This document shows, in pieces, positions 56,701 through 63,958 of a DNA stretch of 64,000 nt. The translations under genes and the position numbers were made by a program. Below the pieces are notes generated by a model. That model was not told where the DNA came from and did no database searches. It worked only from the letters and a program-made list of their open reading frames with translations. This DNA is from Methanocella_A sp963769045 (GTDB taxonomy: Archaea > Halobacteriota > Methanocellia > Methanocellales > Methanocellaceae): NCBI GenBank assembly GCA_963769045.1, contig CAVYKK010000012.1, positions 12,562 to 76,561 on the forward strand. The letters are read 5' to 3'. Positions within the stretch are counted from its first letter, which is position 1. Each line of letters begins with the position of its first letter.

Positions 56701-56786
56701 CTGAGCAGTATGGACTGGAAACGCTTGTAATCCTGCAGCTTCCCCCTGTCCTCACTGTTAGAAAGACTACGACTGTGGCCGGCCAT
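53727..56786 (-). CDS. Soluble histidine kinase with six PAS domains
   Basis: A 1019-residue cytoplasmic sensor kinase. Six PAS/PAC units follow one another from about residue 23 to 790, each ending in DIT(E/G/Q/V)(Q/R)K. Units 5 and 6 both begin KKSQ(F/Y)ILAKSQEMAHVGN and are a recent tandem duplication. The transmitter follows: H-box DLMGHDINNMNQIALGYLE, N-box TNIVGNAVKHG, G1 IEDDGPGIPDEMKEK and G2 GSGLGLYLVKTLVENYGG. The H-box and ATPase resemble those of the kinase at 35674. No receiver domain and no membrane helix, so the input is a cytoplasmic signal such as redox state or a gas. Confidence 0.92.
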   Translation of the reverse strand: MAGHSRSLSNSEDRGKLQDYKRFQSILLSNLPGMVYRCRNDADWTMEYVNDGCFELTGYVPDDLVRSRSISYNQLIHPDDRKMVRDTVRRALERSEPYKITYRIITAGSQEKWVLEQGRLASAGAGGDLFLEGFITDITEQKCAEDALRKSEAKLDSIFRSAPAGIGVVVNRVIMEANERLCEMTGYRREELIGKNALILYPTQEEFERVGRVKYDIMEKLGRGSVETRWRRKDGRVIDVLLSSSPIDRGNMQAGVTFTALDITERKAAEDALRKSEAKYRIVAENTYDWEFWLSPELKFLYSSPSCERITGYRAEEFIAKPRLLCDIIYPEDRPSFLMHQRAEVRHGDLEFRIYTRDGEMRWLHHTCMPVFDAEGQFMGNRGSNRDITGRKRAEEELSRLASIVMSSDDAILSKRLDGTITSWNRGAERLYGYTAAEAVGKTIDIVVPPERSGEIQAILEKVKRGERIEHYETERITKDDRRIIVSITISPIADINGDIIGASTIARDITEQKRAEKALKKSQFILAKSQEMAHVGNWAWNVQTGEMNWSDEGFRIFGYPPGELQPTSRWLLSRVYPEDRNMVAEFIDAVCREGRRGSIDYRIIRSDGTIRYVNTLLDRVVADANGRIKWAYGINQDITQRKHAEEKLKKSQYILAKSQEMAHVGNWAWNVQTGELNGSDENYRIFGYESRDAQPTLEWIMARVHADDRNLLSALLESASRDGKRGSVDYRIVRPDGSVRYANTLADKIVRDKAGNVKWVYGITQDITVRKQSENAMEEAKARSELYLDLMGHDINNMNQIALGYLEITLSEAGLDGRQREMLSKSLGAIQASSRLIENVRKLQQASSERKGFVETDVDEMLQRAQSTFSKVPGTKAAIRYSATVQDCKVKADGLLYDVFTNIVGNAVKHGGKEPIVDIWLEETRVKDRAYCRVAIEDDGPGIPDEMKEKVFDRMRRGDTKAKGSGLGLYLVKTLVENYGGLVWAEDRVPGDCSKGSRFVVLLPAARAKGKKDSKDKK

Positions 56787-56947
56787 CGGTTAATTCACCA
56801 TGAACATTACTGCCCCGGTTTTTATCGTGATCGTATAAAATCTAATTGGGTGAATATTACTCTGTCAAATAATAAACGTTACCGATTTGCAGGGGCTTAT
56901 ATAAAAACAATCACCTGCCAGAGTCGGGAAAAATCCTGGAAAAATTA

Positions 56948-56965
56948 AGAGCCTCGAGCAGGGTT
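56948..56965. other. Degenerate att site of an older insertion
   Basis: AGAGCCTCGAGCAGGGTT matches the 18-base att core at 59155 and 63212 at 14 of 18 positions, with the first nine identical. Like the younger att it is followed within ~80 bases by an integrase start, which is why I read it as the left end of an older, decayed element. Confidence 0.55.
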
Positions 56966-57027
56966 ATGTACACTAAGTTGCAATCTAATCGCTATCCATT
57001 TATAGTTGAAATGTCGTCCTCTCCCTC

Positions 57028-57156
57028 ATGGCAGAATCGCTTGAAAACCGGTTCCACGGTTTAGATAGCAAGTACGCTCGCTACTCAGAAAGCGTACTGC
57101 AGCATGGAATCGACAGCGGCAAGATCACCAAAGACGATGTGGACTTGATTCAGGTT
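57028..57156 (+). pseudogene. 5' fragment of a tyrosine integrase gene
   Basis: The first ~43 residues (AESLENRFHGLDSKYARYSE ... GIDSGKITKDDVDLIQ) align with the start of the intact integrase at 59234 (AENRFHATDTMHDNRREREV ... KITEDDAVLIR). Homology ends at about 57156, directly before the 3' end of the convergent gene at 57171. The rest of the integrase is gone, so insertion of the AbiE-like pair or a deletion truncated it. Confidence 0.7.
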
Positions 57157-57170
57157 GTACCAACTCATTT

Positions 57171-57917
57171 CTATATTAGCGAGGATAGACTATCAAACAG
57201 CGATTTGACCTCTGCTCTACTTAATCTACCATATCTTTCAATGGATTCGGCCTGCTTTGGTATATCAAATAGATGCTCTATTAAAAAATTCATTTCGCTT
57301 AGTTTTTCTCCAAGATAATTTAAGTCAATATCTCGGCCACCCGTATTAGGATCTAATAGGGCGATGATATCTGCATAATCCTTTACCATTTTACCATATT
57401 CCCATTCTACATCGTGAGAATCGGCAGCTTCTACTCTGTGTTTTCGATCCCAAGAAGCTTTTAGTTTATATAATGTTAAAAGAGATCTTTCTGGCACTCT
57501 TGCATTTAGTGACTCATTTAATGGCCTTATTACCGATCTACCTATTAATTCGCGGAAGCTTAATTCTTCAGCCCTACCATAAAATTTACAAGGATCAGAT
57601 GTCGTAGCAAAGTCGACGATTATATCGCCGTAAGGAGTGCTTTTAGCCACCGTGTTAAAGATACCAATGGAATGGATGTGGTATCCCCTCTCGGTCCTTA
57701 AATAATGCTTCAAACTACTTCTTGTACTGCTATTTGTAATTAAGTCGATGTCAACTGATTTTAACGTTGGATTATAAGCATAAACAGCCCATCCGCCTAT
57801 TAGAAAAGTATTTTCAAGGCTGTGTCTGCCTTCTCGTTCGCTTATCCACCTTGAAATTGCTTCTAGCTCGCCAATAGAAATTTCAAAGATTCTTGGATCT
57901 GGGTTATAGGGAGGCAT
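57171..57917 (-). CDS. Nucleotidyltransferase, AbiEii-like putative toxin
   Basis: A 248-residue protein with a polymerase-beta-type nucleotidyltransferase core: NTFLIGGWAVYAYNPTLKSV, then DIDLI (GG ... DxD, near 40-58), and IIVDFATTSD as the third acidic strand. The helical rest (LTLYKLKASWDRKHR near 150) matches AbiEii-type toxins, which inactivate translation by modifying tRNA or proteins. Its start overlaps the preceding gene by 14 bases, the layout of an AbiE toxin-antitoxin pair. AT-rich, hence probably acquired. Confidence 0.72.
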   Translation of the reverse strand: MPPYNPDPRIFEISIGELEAISRWISEREGRHSLENTFLIGGWAVYAYNPTLKSVDIDLITNSSTRSSLKHYLRTERGYHIHSIGIFNTVAKSTPYGDIIVDFATTSDPCKFYGRAEELSFRELIGRSVIRPLNESLNARVPERSLLTLYKLKASWDRKHRVEAADSHDVEWEYGKMVKDYADIIALLDPNTGGRDIDLNYLGEKLSEMNFLIEHLFDIPKQAESIERYGRLSRAEVKSLFDSLSSLI

Positions 57918-58926
57918 ACTTATCGACCATAGCTTTTAAAATATCTTTACCCTTGTAGCCTAAACCTGCGATATCCAAGAGAGTTAGTTCGGGGGATACG
58001 ACCTTTACACCTTCAAGTATCCTACAATCGCTAAAAACGTCCCTATCAGGCGAATATAACTTTATTATTATCATCCCATCATTACTAATGTCATCTGATA
58101 AAACTTCGATCAATCGATCGATATCTGTTCTCTTAATATACAGATATGCGATGTCGCCTCTAATCGAATAACCAGTGTATAAACCAGCTGCAGTATAACT
58201 CGTAAAAGCGCAATTGATATTTGCACTTTCGGACACATCTGTGATGTACTGTGCAGCATCAAATGAGCTATTTCTTTTAATCTTAATCTCTTTAATAAAC
58301 AAATTTTCAAAGGGGCGTTCCCAACCTACACCATTTAATAATTTATTTACATCAGAGATTGAAACAAGGTTATCTGTCTTGGCAACAACGTTCTGAGATA
58401 GTAAAGCTTGAACAATCTTATGAGTCCATGCATATGATATGTTTTTTATTAACGATAGATGTCTAATTGAGGTCGTTTTTTCTTTTATCAAGGCAGCAAT
58501 GATTTGCCAAGATTTTTCAGAAGTTAATTTAACACCTGAAGATGGCCTATAGAAAGTTGAATTCGGTATATTAATAGTCCCAGGGATTTTAATAAAATCA
58601 ATATCAAGAGACTTAACAATATATTCAACCTGTGGAGTAATTGCTTTCCCCACAATAATGAAGTGATAATTGGTGTTATCACGATGATATTTTCTAACGA
58701 TATCCCTGTAAAGGTTCAATTGAGCGATTGTAGATAAATTGACATTATTTTTAAATTCAATCACGAATTTATTAAAGCTATCTTCAATAAGCAAATCAAT
58801 TTCAATCAGTGATAACTCATTGCTAATGTGGTAATTGCTATTGAATCTTGCAGACCCACTAAGTGATAACTTACTGCGAAGGAACTCGTAAAGTGGTTCA
58901 TACGAAGATACTTGGGTCTCTATCAT
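57904..58926 (-). CDS. AbiEi-like regulator with an N-terminal nuclease-like domain
   Basis: A 340-residue protein. Residues ~25-110 show LSLIEIDLLIEDSFNKFVIE followed by FKNNV, the D ... ExK order of PD-(D/E)XK folds, then YHFIIVGK. A winged helix lies near 150-190 (TSIRHLSLIKNISYAWTHKI, VQALLSQNVV). The last ~130 residues resemble the AbiEi C-terminal domain (FTSYTAAGLYTGYSIRGDIA, VVSPELTLLDIAGLGYKGKD). Ordinary AbiEi antitoxins are shorter and lack the first domain. The ATG at 58926 is favoured because GTGAT lies seven bases upstream; a GTG at 58938 is the alternative. Confidence 0.68.
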   Translation of the reverse strand: MIETQVSSYEPLYEFLRSKLSLSGSARFNSNYHISNELSLIEIDLLIEDSFNKFVIEFKNNVNLSTIAQLNLYRDIVRKYHRDNTNYHFIIVGKAITPQVEYIVKSLDIDFIKIPGTINIPNSTFYRPSSGVKLTSEKSWQIIAALIKEKTTSIRHLSLIKNISYAWTHKIVQALLSQNVVAKTDNLVSISDVNKLLNGVGWERPFENLFIKEIKIKRNSSFDAAQYITDVSESANINCAFTSYTAAGLYTGYSIRGDIAYLYIKRTDIDRLIEVLSDDISNDGMIIIKLYSPDRDVFSDCRILEGVKVVSPELTLLDIAGLGYKGKDILKAMVDKYASL

Positions 58927-58962
58927 GATAATTATCACTATATAACGATACTATATAAACAT

Positions 58963-59014
58963 ATCACTGATATGTATCCCTATTTAATGATACAATATAA
59001 AGGTATCACTGATA
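58963..59014. promoter_or_regulatory. Direct repeats before the AbiE-like pair
   Basis: ATCACTGATA occurs at 58963-58972 and again at 59005-59014, 42 bases apart, in an AT-rich promoter region with several TATATAA-like stretches. AbiEi antitoxins bind such repeats to repress their own operon. Confidence 0.5.
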
Positions 59015-59154
59015 ACTACTTAATTTGTGTTATTTTTTATAGTGCAGTTTGGCAATTCAATTAAACGGAAACTAAACATAGGGTTGTAGCGAATCCGGTA
59101 TAATTGCTATTAAAGAAAACGATGAGTTATGGGTAGATTGTAACCAATAAAACT

Positions 59155-59172
59155 AGAGCCTCGGGCGAGATT
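59155..59172. other. attL of the integrated element (18-base core)
   Basis: AGAGCCTCGGGCGAGATT is identical to 63212-63229, which is the 3' end (acceptor and part of the T arm) of tRNA-Thr and two bases beyond. It lies 62 bases before the integrase start. The two copies bound a segment of about 4.06 kb. Confidence 0.85.
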
Positions 59173-59233
59173 ACAGAGTAATATTCTAAAATGTAGGGAT
59201 TTGCTTAAGTAGTTTGACGGTTATGTATCGAGC

Positions 59234-60448
59234 ATGAACACGGCAAAGGCTGAAAACAGATTTCATGCTACGGATACGATGCACGATAACAGGAGGGAAC
59301 GGGAGGTATCCAGCGCAGTAAAGGACCAGAAAATCACGGAGGATGATGCGGTCCTTATACGCGAATTTATTAGCGAGGTGATAGCTACCCGTCACATCGT
59401 CCCTAAACGCGCCTATAAGCTGGCCTACGTGCTCGTAGGGTGGCGTAGATACATCGGCCCGTTCCGTGCAAATACCATTGGGGACATCTACCAGGGAATA
59501 GAGAAGTTTCATCGAGCCGGGTTTAAGACCAACACATTGACTGACTACGATAAGTTTCTTAAACGGTTTTACCTCTGGATGATTGAGAACAAATATTCGA
59601 GCATCAGCGAGGTTAAAATCCGGAAAATCAGCGTGGACCGTGTCGATTCGATGACCAAGACCGCCGAGGACCTTATCAGCGAGGACCAGGTAAAACAAAT
59701 GATTGATGCCTGTCAGAACAGCAAAGACCGCGCTTTGATAAGCATGTTGAACGAAGGCGCTTTCCGGGTGGGGGAGCTTGGAAATCTTACGTGGGGACAG
59801 GTTAAATTCAGCGAATACAACATTACCGTAAACGTAGACGATAAAACAGGAAAACCGCGAATGGTACCACTCTACAAAAGTATCCCGTATATTTCGGCTT
59901 GGAGGCAGGATTACCCGGCAGATGTAACGTCAGAGACGTACGTGTTCATTACTCGGCAGGGGCGGCAGATGCAATATCAAGGCCTAGTTAAACAGTTGAA
60001 TAAGATAGCCGAGAGGGCGGGCATCGAGAAACATCTTACTCCCCATACGTTCAGGCATAGCACGATTACTAGGATGATAAAAGAGGGTGTGAGCGAGAGC
60101 GTTATTAAGCTAATGTGTTGGGGGACCGTCGAGACGGACCAGTTTAAGACCTATGCGCACCTGACCGCGGTAGACATCGAGAAAGAAATGGCCGCGTATT
60201 CGGGCGTAGTCACCCCGGAGCAGAGACAAAAGAGTAAGACTCTCGAACCGCGTCAGTGCCCGAGGTGCTACGCGATAAACACGCCGGACCAGGAATATTG
60301 TGGCAAGTGTGGGCTTCCGTTAACTGACCTCGCCACAGGCAACCAGGACGGCCTCATGAAATTTTTGTATGCAGAGGCTTCGACCAACCCGCAGGTGGCC
60401 GAGGCAATCCGCATTATTTCAGAGGCGGCTTTGAAAAACAAGCAATAA
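59234..60448 (+). CDS. Tyrosine recombinase/integrase with C-terminal zinc ribbon
   Basis: A 404-residue XerC/D-type integrase. An N-terminal SAM-like DNA-binding domain (near 55-140) precedes the catalytic domain. Active-site residues are Arg in NEGAFRVGELGNLTW (near 176), the box HTFRHSTITRM (near 275) and the tyrosine in QFKTYAHL (near 312). Residues ~345-370 form a zinc ribbon (CPRCYAINTPDQEYCGKCG), an addition seen in archaeal integrases. It would catalyse insertion at tRNA-Thr between the sites at 59155 and 63212. A truncated paralogue lies at 57028. Confidence 0.92.
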   Translation: MNTAKAENRFHATDTMHDNRREREVSSAVKDQKITEDDAVLIREFISEVIATRHIVPKRAYKLAYVLVGWRRYIGPFRANTIGDIYQGIEKFHRAGFKTNTLTDYDKFLKRFYLWMIENKYSSISEVKIRKISVDRVDSMTKTAEDLISEDQVKQMIDACQNSKDRALISMLNEGAFRVGELGNLTWGQVKFSEYNITVNVDDKTGKPRMVPLYKSIPYISAWRQDYPADVTSETYVFITRQGRQMQYQGLVKQLNKIAERAGIEKHLTPHTFRHSTITRMIKEGVSESVIKLMCWGTVETDQFKTYAHLTAVDIEKEMAAYSGVVTPEQRQKSKTLEPRQCPRCYAINTPDQEYCGKCGLPLTDLATGNQDGLMKFLYAEASTNPQVAEAIRIISEAALKNKQ

Positions 60449-60922
60449 TCAGCCATATTAAACTATTTTTCTTGTTTTCGGGAAAAAGCATTTCGGAAGT
60501 AATGATGATTAGATAAAGGGTGTACAGTAAAAGAATGAATGAATACTAGGCTTATTGTTATTATACTCTAGTATAATAATTTTTTATTGCCTAGTATTCT
60601 GCTTACTGTTGTTAAACCTACTTATATCTATTTATTATCTAATGTTTCGGCAAGCGTCGCCACTGTTTTCTCCGAAATCGTTATATAGCGGGGCCTTTTT
60701 AATAGAGAATCAGCGGTAAAAAACGAGATGATAGGAGGGCCTGACCCAAGCATGTTCCAGCATGCAAGGGCCACGGTCCCTGTAACGATGCCATAATAGC
60801 ATAGTCCAGGTAAGAATCGGGCGGGCTGATAAATAAACCTTATCATAACCCGGCCAGCTTCTTTTGGCTCGGCTCAGGGAATTCCCTCCGGATCACCTCC
60901 CGCCATAGAAATTCGAGGTGAA
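60449..60922. other. 474-base AT-rich gap inside the integrated element
   Basis: No credible gene. A direct repeat of TACTAGGCTTATTGTTATTA and CCTAGTATTCTGCTTACTGT character surrounds an AT tract (60541-60620) that may be melted or protein-bound; this is weak. A minus-strand frame at 60628-60846 lacks a ribosome binding site and family features. Confidence 0.4.
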
Positions 60923-60925
60923 ATG

Positions 60926-61084
60926 ATGGAAACACAACACAAGAGAGCTGCGGCTATCGACGAACGCAGAAAGGACAGAGTTTACAGAACGGATAGGGCC
61001 ACCTACGAGTCCCTTCCGGCGATATGTAAACTGATAGCGGATGCATGCATCCGGGCCGGCAGCCTGGTCATAACGGAGGGCTAG
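60926..61084 (+). CDS. Small basic protein of the integrated element
   Basis: A 52-residue frame starting METQHKRAAAIDERRKDRVY with a helical, charged first half and a more hydrophobic second half ending RAGSLVITEG. GAGGTGAA lies directly before the tandem ATGs at 60923 and 60926, one of the best ribosome binding sites in the element. Possibly a small DNA-binding or copy-control protein; no family recognised. Confidence 0.5.
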   Translation: METQHKRAAAIDERRKDRVYRTDRATYESLPAICKLIADACIRAGSLVITEG

Positions 61085-61087
61085 GTC

Positions 61088-61420
61088 ATGTCCGATGTTA
61101 GAGGCTCTCGCGCCGGGCCTGCCTTCCTGGTAATTTTTAGACTTGGTGGGGACCTGGCCAAGTGGAAAGGCTTAAACGCCGGACAGCGCCCTGGTGACAG
61201 GTGGGACCCAAGCTCGAAAATCTTAATTTTTGAGCTTGGGAGGACCTGGCGCCGGAAAGAGGCGATGACCGGCGTATTATGCCTTTCCACGACACCCCAC
61301 AGGGCCAACTGCACGACTACGCCGGAGGCCGTAGGGCCGCGACAGCGGCCCGCCCGCCGCAGGCGGGCCTTCCCTTGTTTCTACTATAGAACAATTGAAA
61401 CTGAAAAGACGGGGGCATAG
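61088..61420 (+). CDS. Doubtful ORF between small gene and rep
   Basis: A 110-residue frame, start MSDVRGSRAGPAFLVIFRLG. GGAGGG lies eight bases before its ATG and the previous stop is three bases upstream, which favours translation. Against it, the DNA is dominated by hairpins (61207-61240 and 61335-61369) and the protein is of low complexity in its second half (PRQRPARRRRAFP). It may be a non-coding origin region instead. Confidence 0.3.
   Translation: MSDVRGSRAGPAFLVIFRLGGDLAKWKGLNAGQRPGDRWDPSSKILIFELGRTWRRKEAMTGVLCLSTTPHRANCTTTPEAVGPRQRPARRRRAFPCFYYRTIETEKTGA
61207..61369. other. Hairpin cluster upstream of rep, candidate replication origin
   Basis: Three hairpins lie in a row. CCCAAGCTC (61207) pairs with GAGCTTGGG (ends 61240) around an AT-rich loop, GGGCCGC with GCGGCCC (61335-61352), and GCCCGCC with GGCGGGC (61353-61369). 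They end 54 bases before an HUH rep gene. Rolling-circle double-strand origins are typically hairpins next to rep, so this is the best candidate origin. Confidence 0.5.
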
Positions 61421-61423
61421 GGA

Positions 61424-62197
61424 ATGATTGAAAGAAAGAAATGCCCTCAACCAATTGGATACTTTGTAAAAAGAGGTGATAAAGAAAAGAAAGTAAAGCA
61501 TCCGGCAAATTGTAATTGCTGGAGCTGTAGCGTATGCGGACCGAGAAAACAGCGCAAGTTTCTTTTCTGCTTAAATCAGGCCAGCAAAGCAATGATAAAC
61601 GAAGGATTTCGTTTTAGAGGGCTGACCTTAACACTTGGGCCAAACGCAAAGAACCAGGACTTAGGGAGATACTGGCATAGGTTCGTAATGTCATTAAAAA
61701 AGGCAGGATACAATTTCCAGTATTTGTGGGTTAAAGAATTCCAGAAAAACGGCAAACTGCACATGCACGTTTTAATAACGTCATTTATCCCCTGGAATGT
61801 AATAAAATATTATTGGTGTTTAGCAACAAACGGTACGTCATCCATTGTATGGATCGCAGAAGCACAAGTAAAATACACCGCTGCATACATGTCCAAGTAT
61901 ATCACGAAAAGCCTAGTAGATGCACCGTTCCGTAAAGGTGAGCGAAGATATGGCATGTCACAAGGAGTGCGCGAGGAATGGCCAATAAGGTCAAAACTTG
62001 AAAAATCGGAAGAATCAGCATATGAATTCTTCTATAAACCAGATAATACAAACCTCTTGGAAAATGCCAGAGATGAATTAACAAAAAGAATAAATCGTCG
62101 TGGTGAGTGGCGATCAGAAATATCAAACGATAAAAAACGTAAGCATAAACATATTCATGGCAAGAGGAGACAATTTAAACCAAAGCACAATAAATAA
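61424..62197 (+). CDS. HUH-type rolling-circle replication initiator
   Basis: A 257-residue protein. Its N-terminal cysteine motif (CNCWSCSVCGPRKQRKFLFC) binds zinc; GLTLTLGP is the first strand (motif 1). The HUH motif lies in LWVKEFQKNGKLHMHVLITS (His-Met-His, near 112), and AQVKYTAAYMSKYITKSL (near 146) supplies tyrosine(s) and lysine for nicking. This is the layout of Rep proteins from small plasmids and some viruses. The C-terminus is very basic (DKKRKHKHIHGKRRQFKPKH), suited to DNA binding. Confidence 0.82.
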   Translation: MIERKKCPQPIGYFVKRGDKEKKVKHPANCNCWSCSVCGPRKQRKFLFCLNQASKAMINEGFRFRGLTLTLGPNAKNQDLGRYWHRFVMSLKKAGYNFQYLWVKEFQKNGKLHMHVLITSFIPWNVIKYYWCLATNGTSSIVWIAEAQVKYTAAYMSKYITKSLVDAPFRKGERRYGMSQGVREEWPIRSKLEKSEESAYEFFYKPDNTNLLENARDELTKRINRRGEWRSEISNDKKRKHKHIHGKRRQFKPKHNK

Positions 62198-62327
62198 ATC
62201 CTATTTTTTATCTATAATAAAACAAAAAATTCCAAATGGCAACTTATGTTATTAATATTATGAGTAATGAATCTATAAAAGATAATAGAAACATTATATA
62301 CAAAAATAGTTACATACTGTAGGGATA

Positions 62328-63032
62328 ATGAAGCATAAGGCACTAATCGGTGGCATATTAATTTTGATTATTGCTCTAATAGCAATTATTACCTATACTC
62401 TACTCAATGCTTCTAATGTGTCTGTTGCTGCATTAGTGGTGGATGCAGATGGAAATCCTGCCAGTAATGTTAGCGTTACATTGTGGCATGACGGTAAAAT
62501 TGTTAAGACGCAAAACAATCGGATTTTTCAAGATGGGTATAATCATAGTTGGCTTATGTTTGATAATTTACACAAGGACTATTATTGCGTTATTGGTGAA
62601 AAAAACGGCTATATTGGATGGAGTTTTTACGATAGGGATAACCCTCTGCCGCTCTGGGTTAATTTATTAGACGGCCCAAACGTTACAGGCGTCTATTTAA
62701 ATCGAACTTATATTAATCCCGCAAAAGTCTATGGTAATTCTAATCCTGCACAATTCTATTATAATGTCTCGAAATCAGAGATCGATGGAGCAATATCAGT
62801 TGCTATGAATAACTCGTCAGTACAGAGTATTGTAAATGGGACAGATAATAGAATACTGTATGTAGATAAGCGAATTGATATGATAGGGCAAAATCCAAAT
62901 TATAAAGTCTATTTATGGGAACAACCAAAGAGAATGGAAAATGAGACAGGATGGAGTTGGGATTACAGTAAATTTGGGAATTTAAGTGTATATGTGGATA
63001 TAGAGCAAAACAAAGTTATCAAAATTGCTTAA
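62328..63032 (+). CDS. Membrane-anchored extracellular protein of the integrated element
   Basis: A 234-residue protein. One N-terminal helix (residues 5-27) anchors it. The outer part begins with a beta-sandwich-like segment (VSVAALVVDADGNPASNVSV), similar to carboxypeptidase-regulatory-type domains, and has several glycosylation-type N-X-S/T sites (NVS, NRT, NNS, NGT). It could be a surface exclusion factor or, if the element is viral, a structural protein. AT-rich like the rest of the element. Confidence 0.6.
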   Translation: MKHKALIGGILILIIALIAIITYTLLNASNVSVAALVVDADGNPASNVSVTLWHDGKIVKTQNNRIFQDGYNHSWLMFDNLHKDYYCVIGEKNGYIGWSFYDRDNPLPLWVNLLDGPNVTGVYLNRTYINPAKVYGNSNPAQFYYNVSKSEIDGAISVAMNNSSVQSIVNGTDNRILYVDKRIDMIGQNPNYKVYLWEQPKRMENETGWSWDYSKFGNLSVYVDIEQNKVIKIA

Positions 63033-63184
63033 GCACATATAAAATCAAAAAGACATAATGGCGTAAAGAAGCCCAATCAGTTTAAAACAATCGATTCGTG
63101 TCCTATGCCAACTAGAAAAAAATGGACAGCTTTGTACCCATTTGGTATGGTGCAAAGGAAGCTATTTTAAAAAATTATTATTAT

Positions 63185-63210
63185 GGGCTTGAGATTTGAA
63201 CCTCAAGCCC
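63185..63210 (-). terminator. Hairpin after tRNA-Thr
   Basis: GGGCTTGAG (63185-63193) pairs perfectly with CTCAAGCCC (63202-63210). Read on the minus strand the hairpin is followed by AT-rich sequence with a run of T, so it could end tRNA-Thr transcription. Its loop and arm also look like a copied T arm (GAGATTTGAACCTC against GAGATTTGAACTC). Confidence 0.6.
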
Positions 63211-63211
63211 G

Positions 63212-63229
63212 AGAGCCTCGGGCGAGATT
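63212..63229. other. attR of the integrated element (18-base core)
   Basis: AGAGCCTCGGGCGAGATT, identical to 59155-59172 and lying over the 3' end of the tRNA-Thr gene. Insertion therefore left the tRNA complete. Confidence 0.85.
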
Positions 63230-63287
63230 TGAACTCGCGACCTCGTCCTTACCAAGGACGCGCTATGCCGGGCTAAGCCACCGAGGC
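63214..63287 (-). tRNA. tRNA-Thr (GGU)
   Basis: The minus-strand 74 bases fold fully. The acceptor is GCCTCGG with CCGAGGC, and the anticodon arm is CGTCC-TTGGTAA-GGACG with GGT as anticodon. The T arm is GCGAG-TTCAAAT-CTCGC and the discriminator is T. CCA is not encoded. The gene is the integration target of at least one element. Confidence 0.95.
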
Positions 63288-63388
63288 AACCAGATGTTGC
63301 AACACAGAAATGTCACATCTTGTTAATAAATATATCGGTTCTGCGCTCGCCGCAATCCAAAAAGCGACGGCCGGAGCCGTTTAGCCGA

Positions 63389-63958
63389 TTATAGCTTTCC
63401 GACCAGGTCCATCGAGGGCTTTATAGTCTCCTCGCCGGGCTCCCAGCTTGCGGGACAGACGTTGCCCTTGTGGTCGCGTACGAACTTCGCGGCCTCCAGC
63501 TTGCGCAGTATCTCTTTCGCGCTCCGGCCGAAGCTGTTGTCATGCATCTCCATGGCCTTCAGGTACCCGTCCGGGTCGATGATGAAGCTCGCGCGAAAGG
63601 AGACCCCCTCTTCGGGAATGTAGGTGCCGAACTCGTTGCATAGCTTTGTCGTCGTGTCGGCGAGCATTGGAAAACGGATCTTTTTGATCTTCGGCGAGGT
63701 ATCGTGCCAGGCCTTGTGCACGTACGCGGTGTCCCGGCTGACGCTGAACACCTCGGCGCCCAGGCTGCGGAACTGGTCGTACAGGCCGGCCATCTCCTCC
63801 AGCTCCGTCGGGCAGACGAACGTAAAGTCCGCCGGGTAGAAGATGAGCACCATCCACTCGCCCCGGTAGTCGGAGAACTTGATCTTCTTGATCTGATCCT
63901 CGTAAAACGCGTCGACCTCTAAATCCGGTACCTTCTCGTTAATCCGCAGCACAGGCAT
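63389..63958 (-). CDS. 2-Cys peroxiredoxin
   Basis: A 189-residue AhpC/Prx1-type peroxiredoxin that reduces hydrogen peroxide and organic peroxides. The peroxidatic Cys lies in FYPADFTFVCPTELEEMA (near 50) and the resolving Cys in KGNVCPASWEPGEE (near 170), so it is a typical 2-Cys enzyme. SRDTAYVHKAWHDTSPKIKK and FRASFIIDPDGYLKAMEMHD are conserved family regions. Important for an oxygen-sensitive archaeon. Monocistronic. Confidence 0.94.
   Translation of the reverse strand: MPVLRINEKVPDLEVDAFYEDQIKKIKFSDYRGEWMVLIFYPADFTFVCPTELEEMAGLYDQFRSLGAEVFSVSRDTAYVHKAWHDTSPKIKKIRFPMLADTTTKLCNEFGTYIPEEGVSFRASFIIDPDGYLKAMEMHDNSFGRSAKEILRKLEAAKFVRDHKGNVCPASWEPGEETIKPSMDLVGKL

Noticed and set aside
57171..58938. 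Restriction-modification system
   Set aside because: The nuclease-like domain is present but no methyltransferase or specificity subunit is; the nucleotidyltransferase partner points to an AbiE-like pair.
60628..60846. 72-codon minus-strand frame in the integrated element
   Set aside because: No ribosome binding site and no family features, and it opposes the other genes of the element; kept only as a remark in the gap entry.
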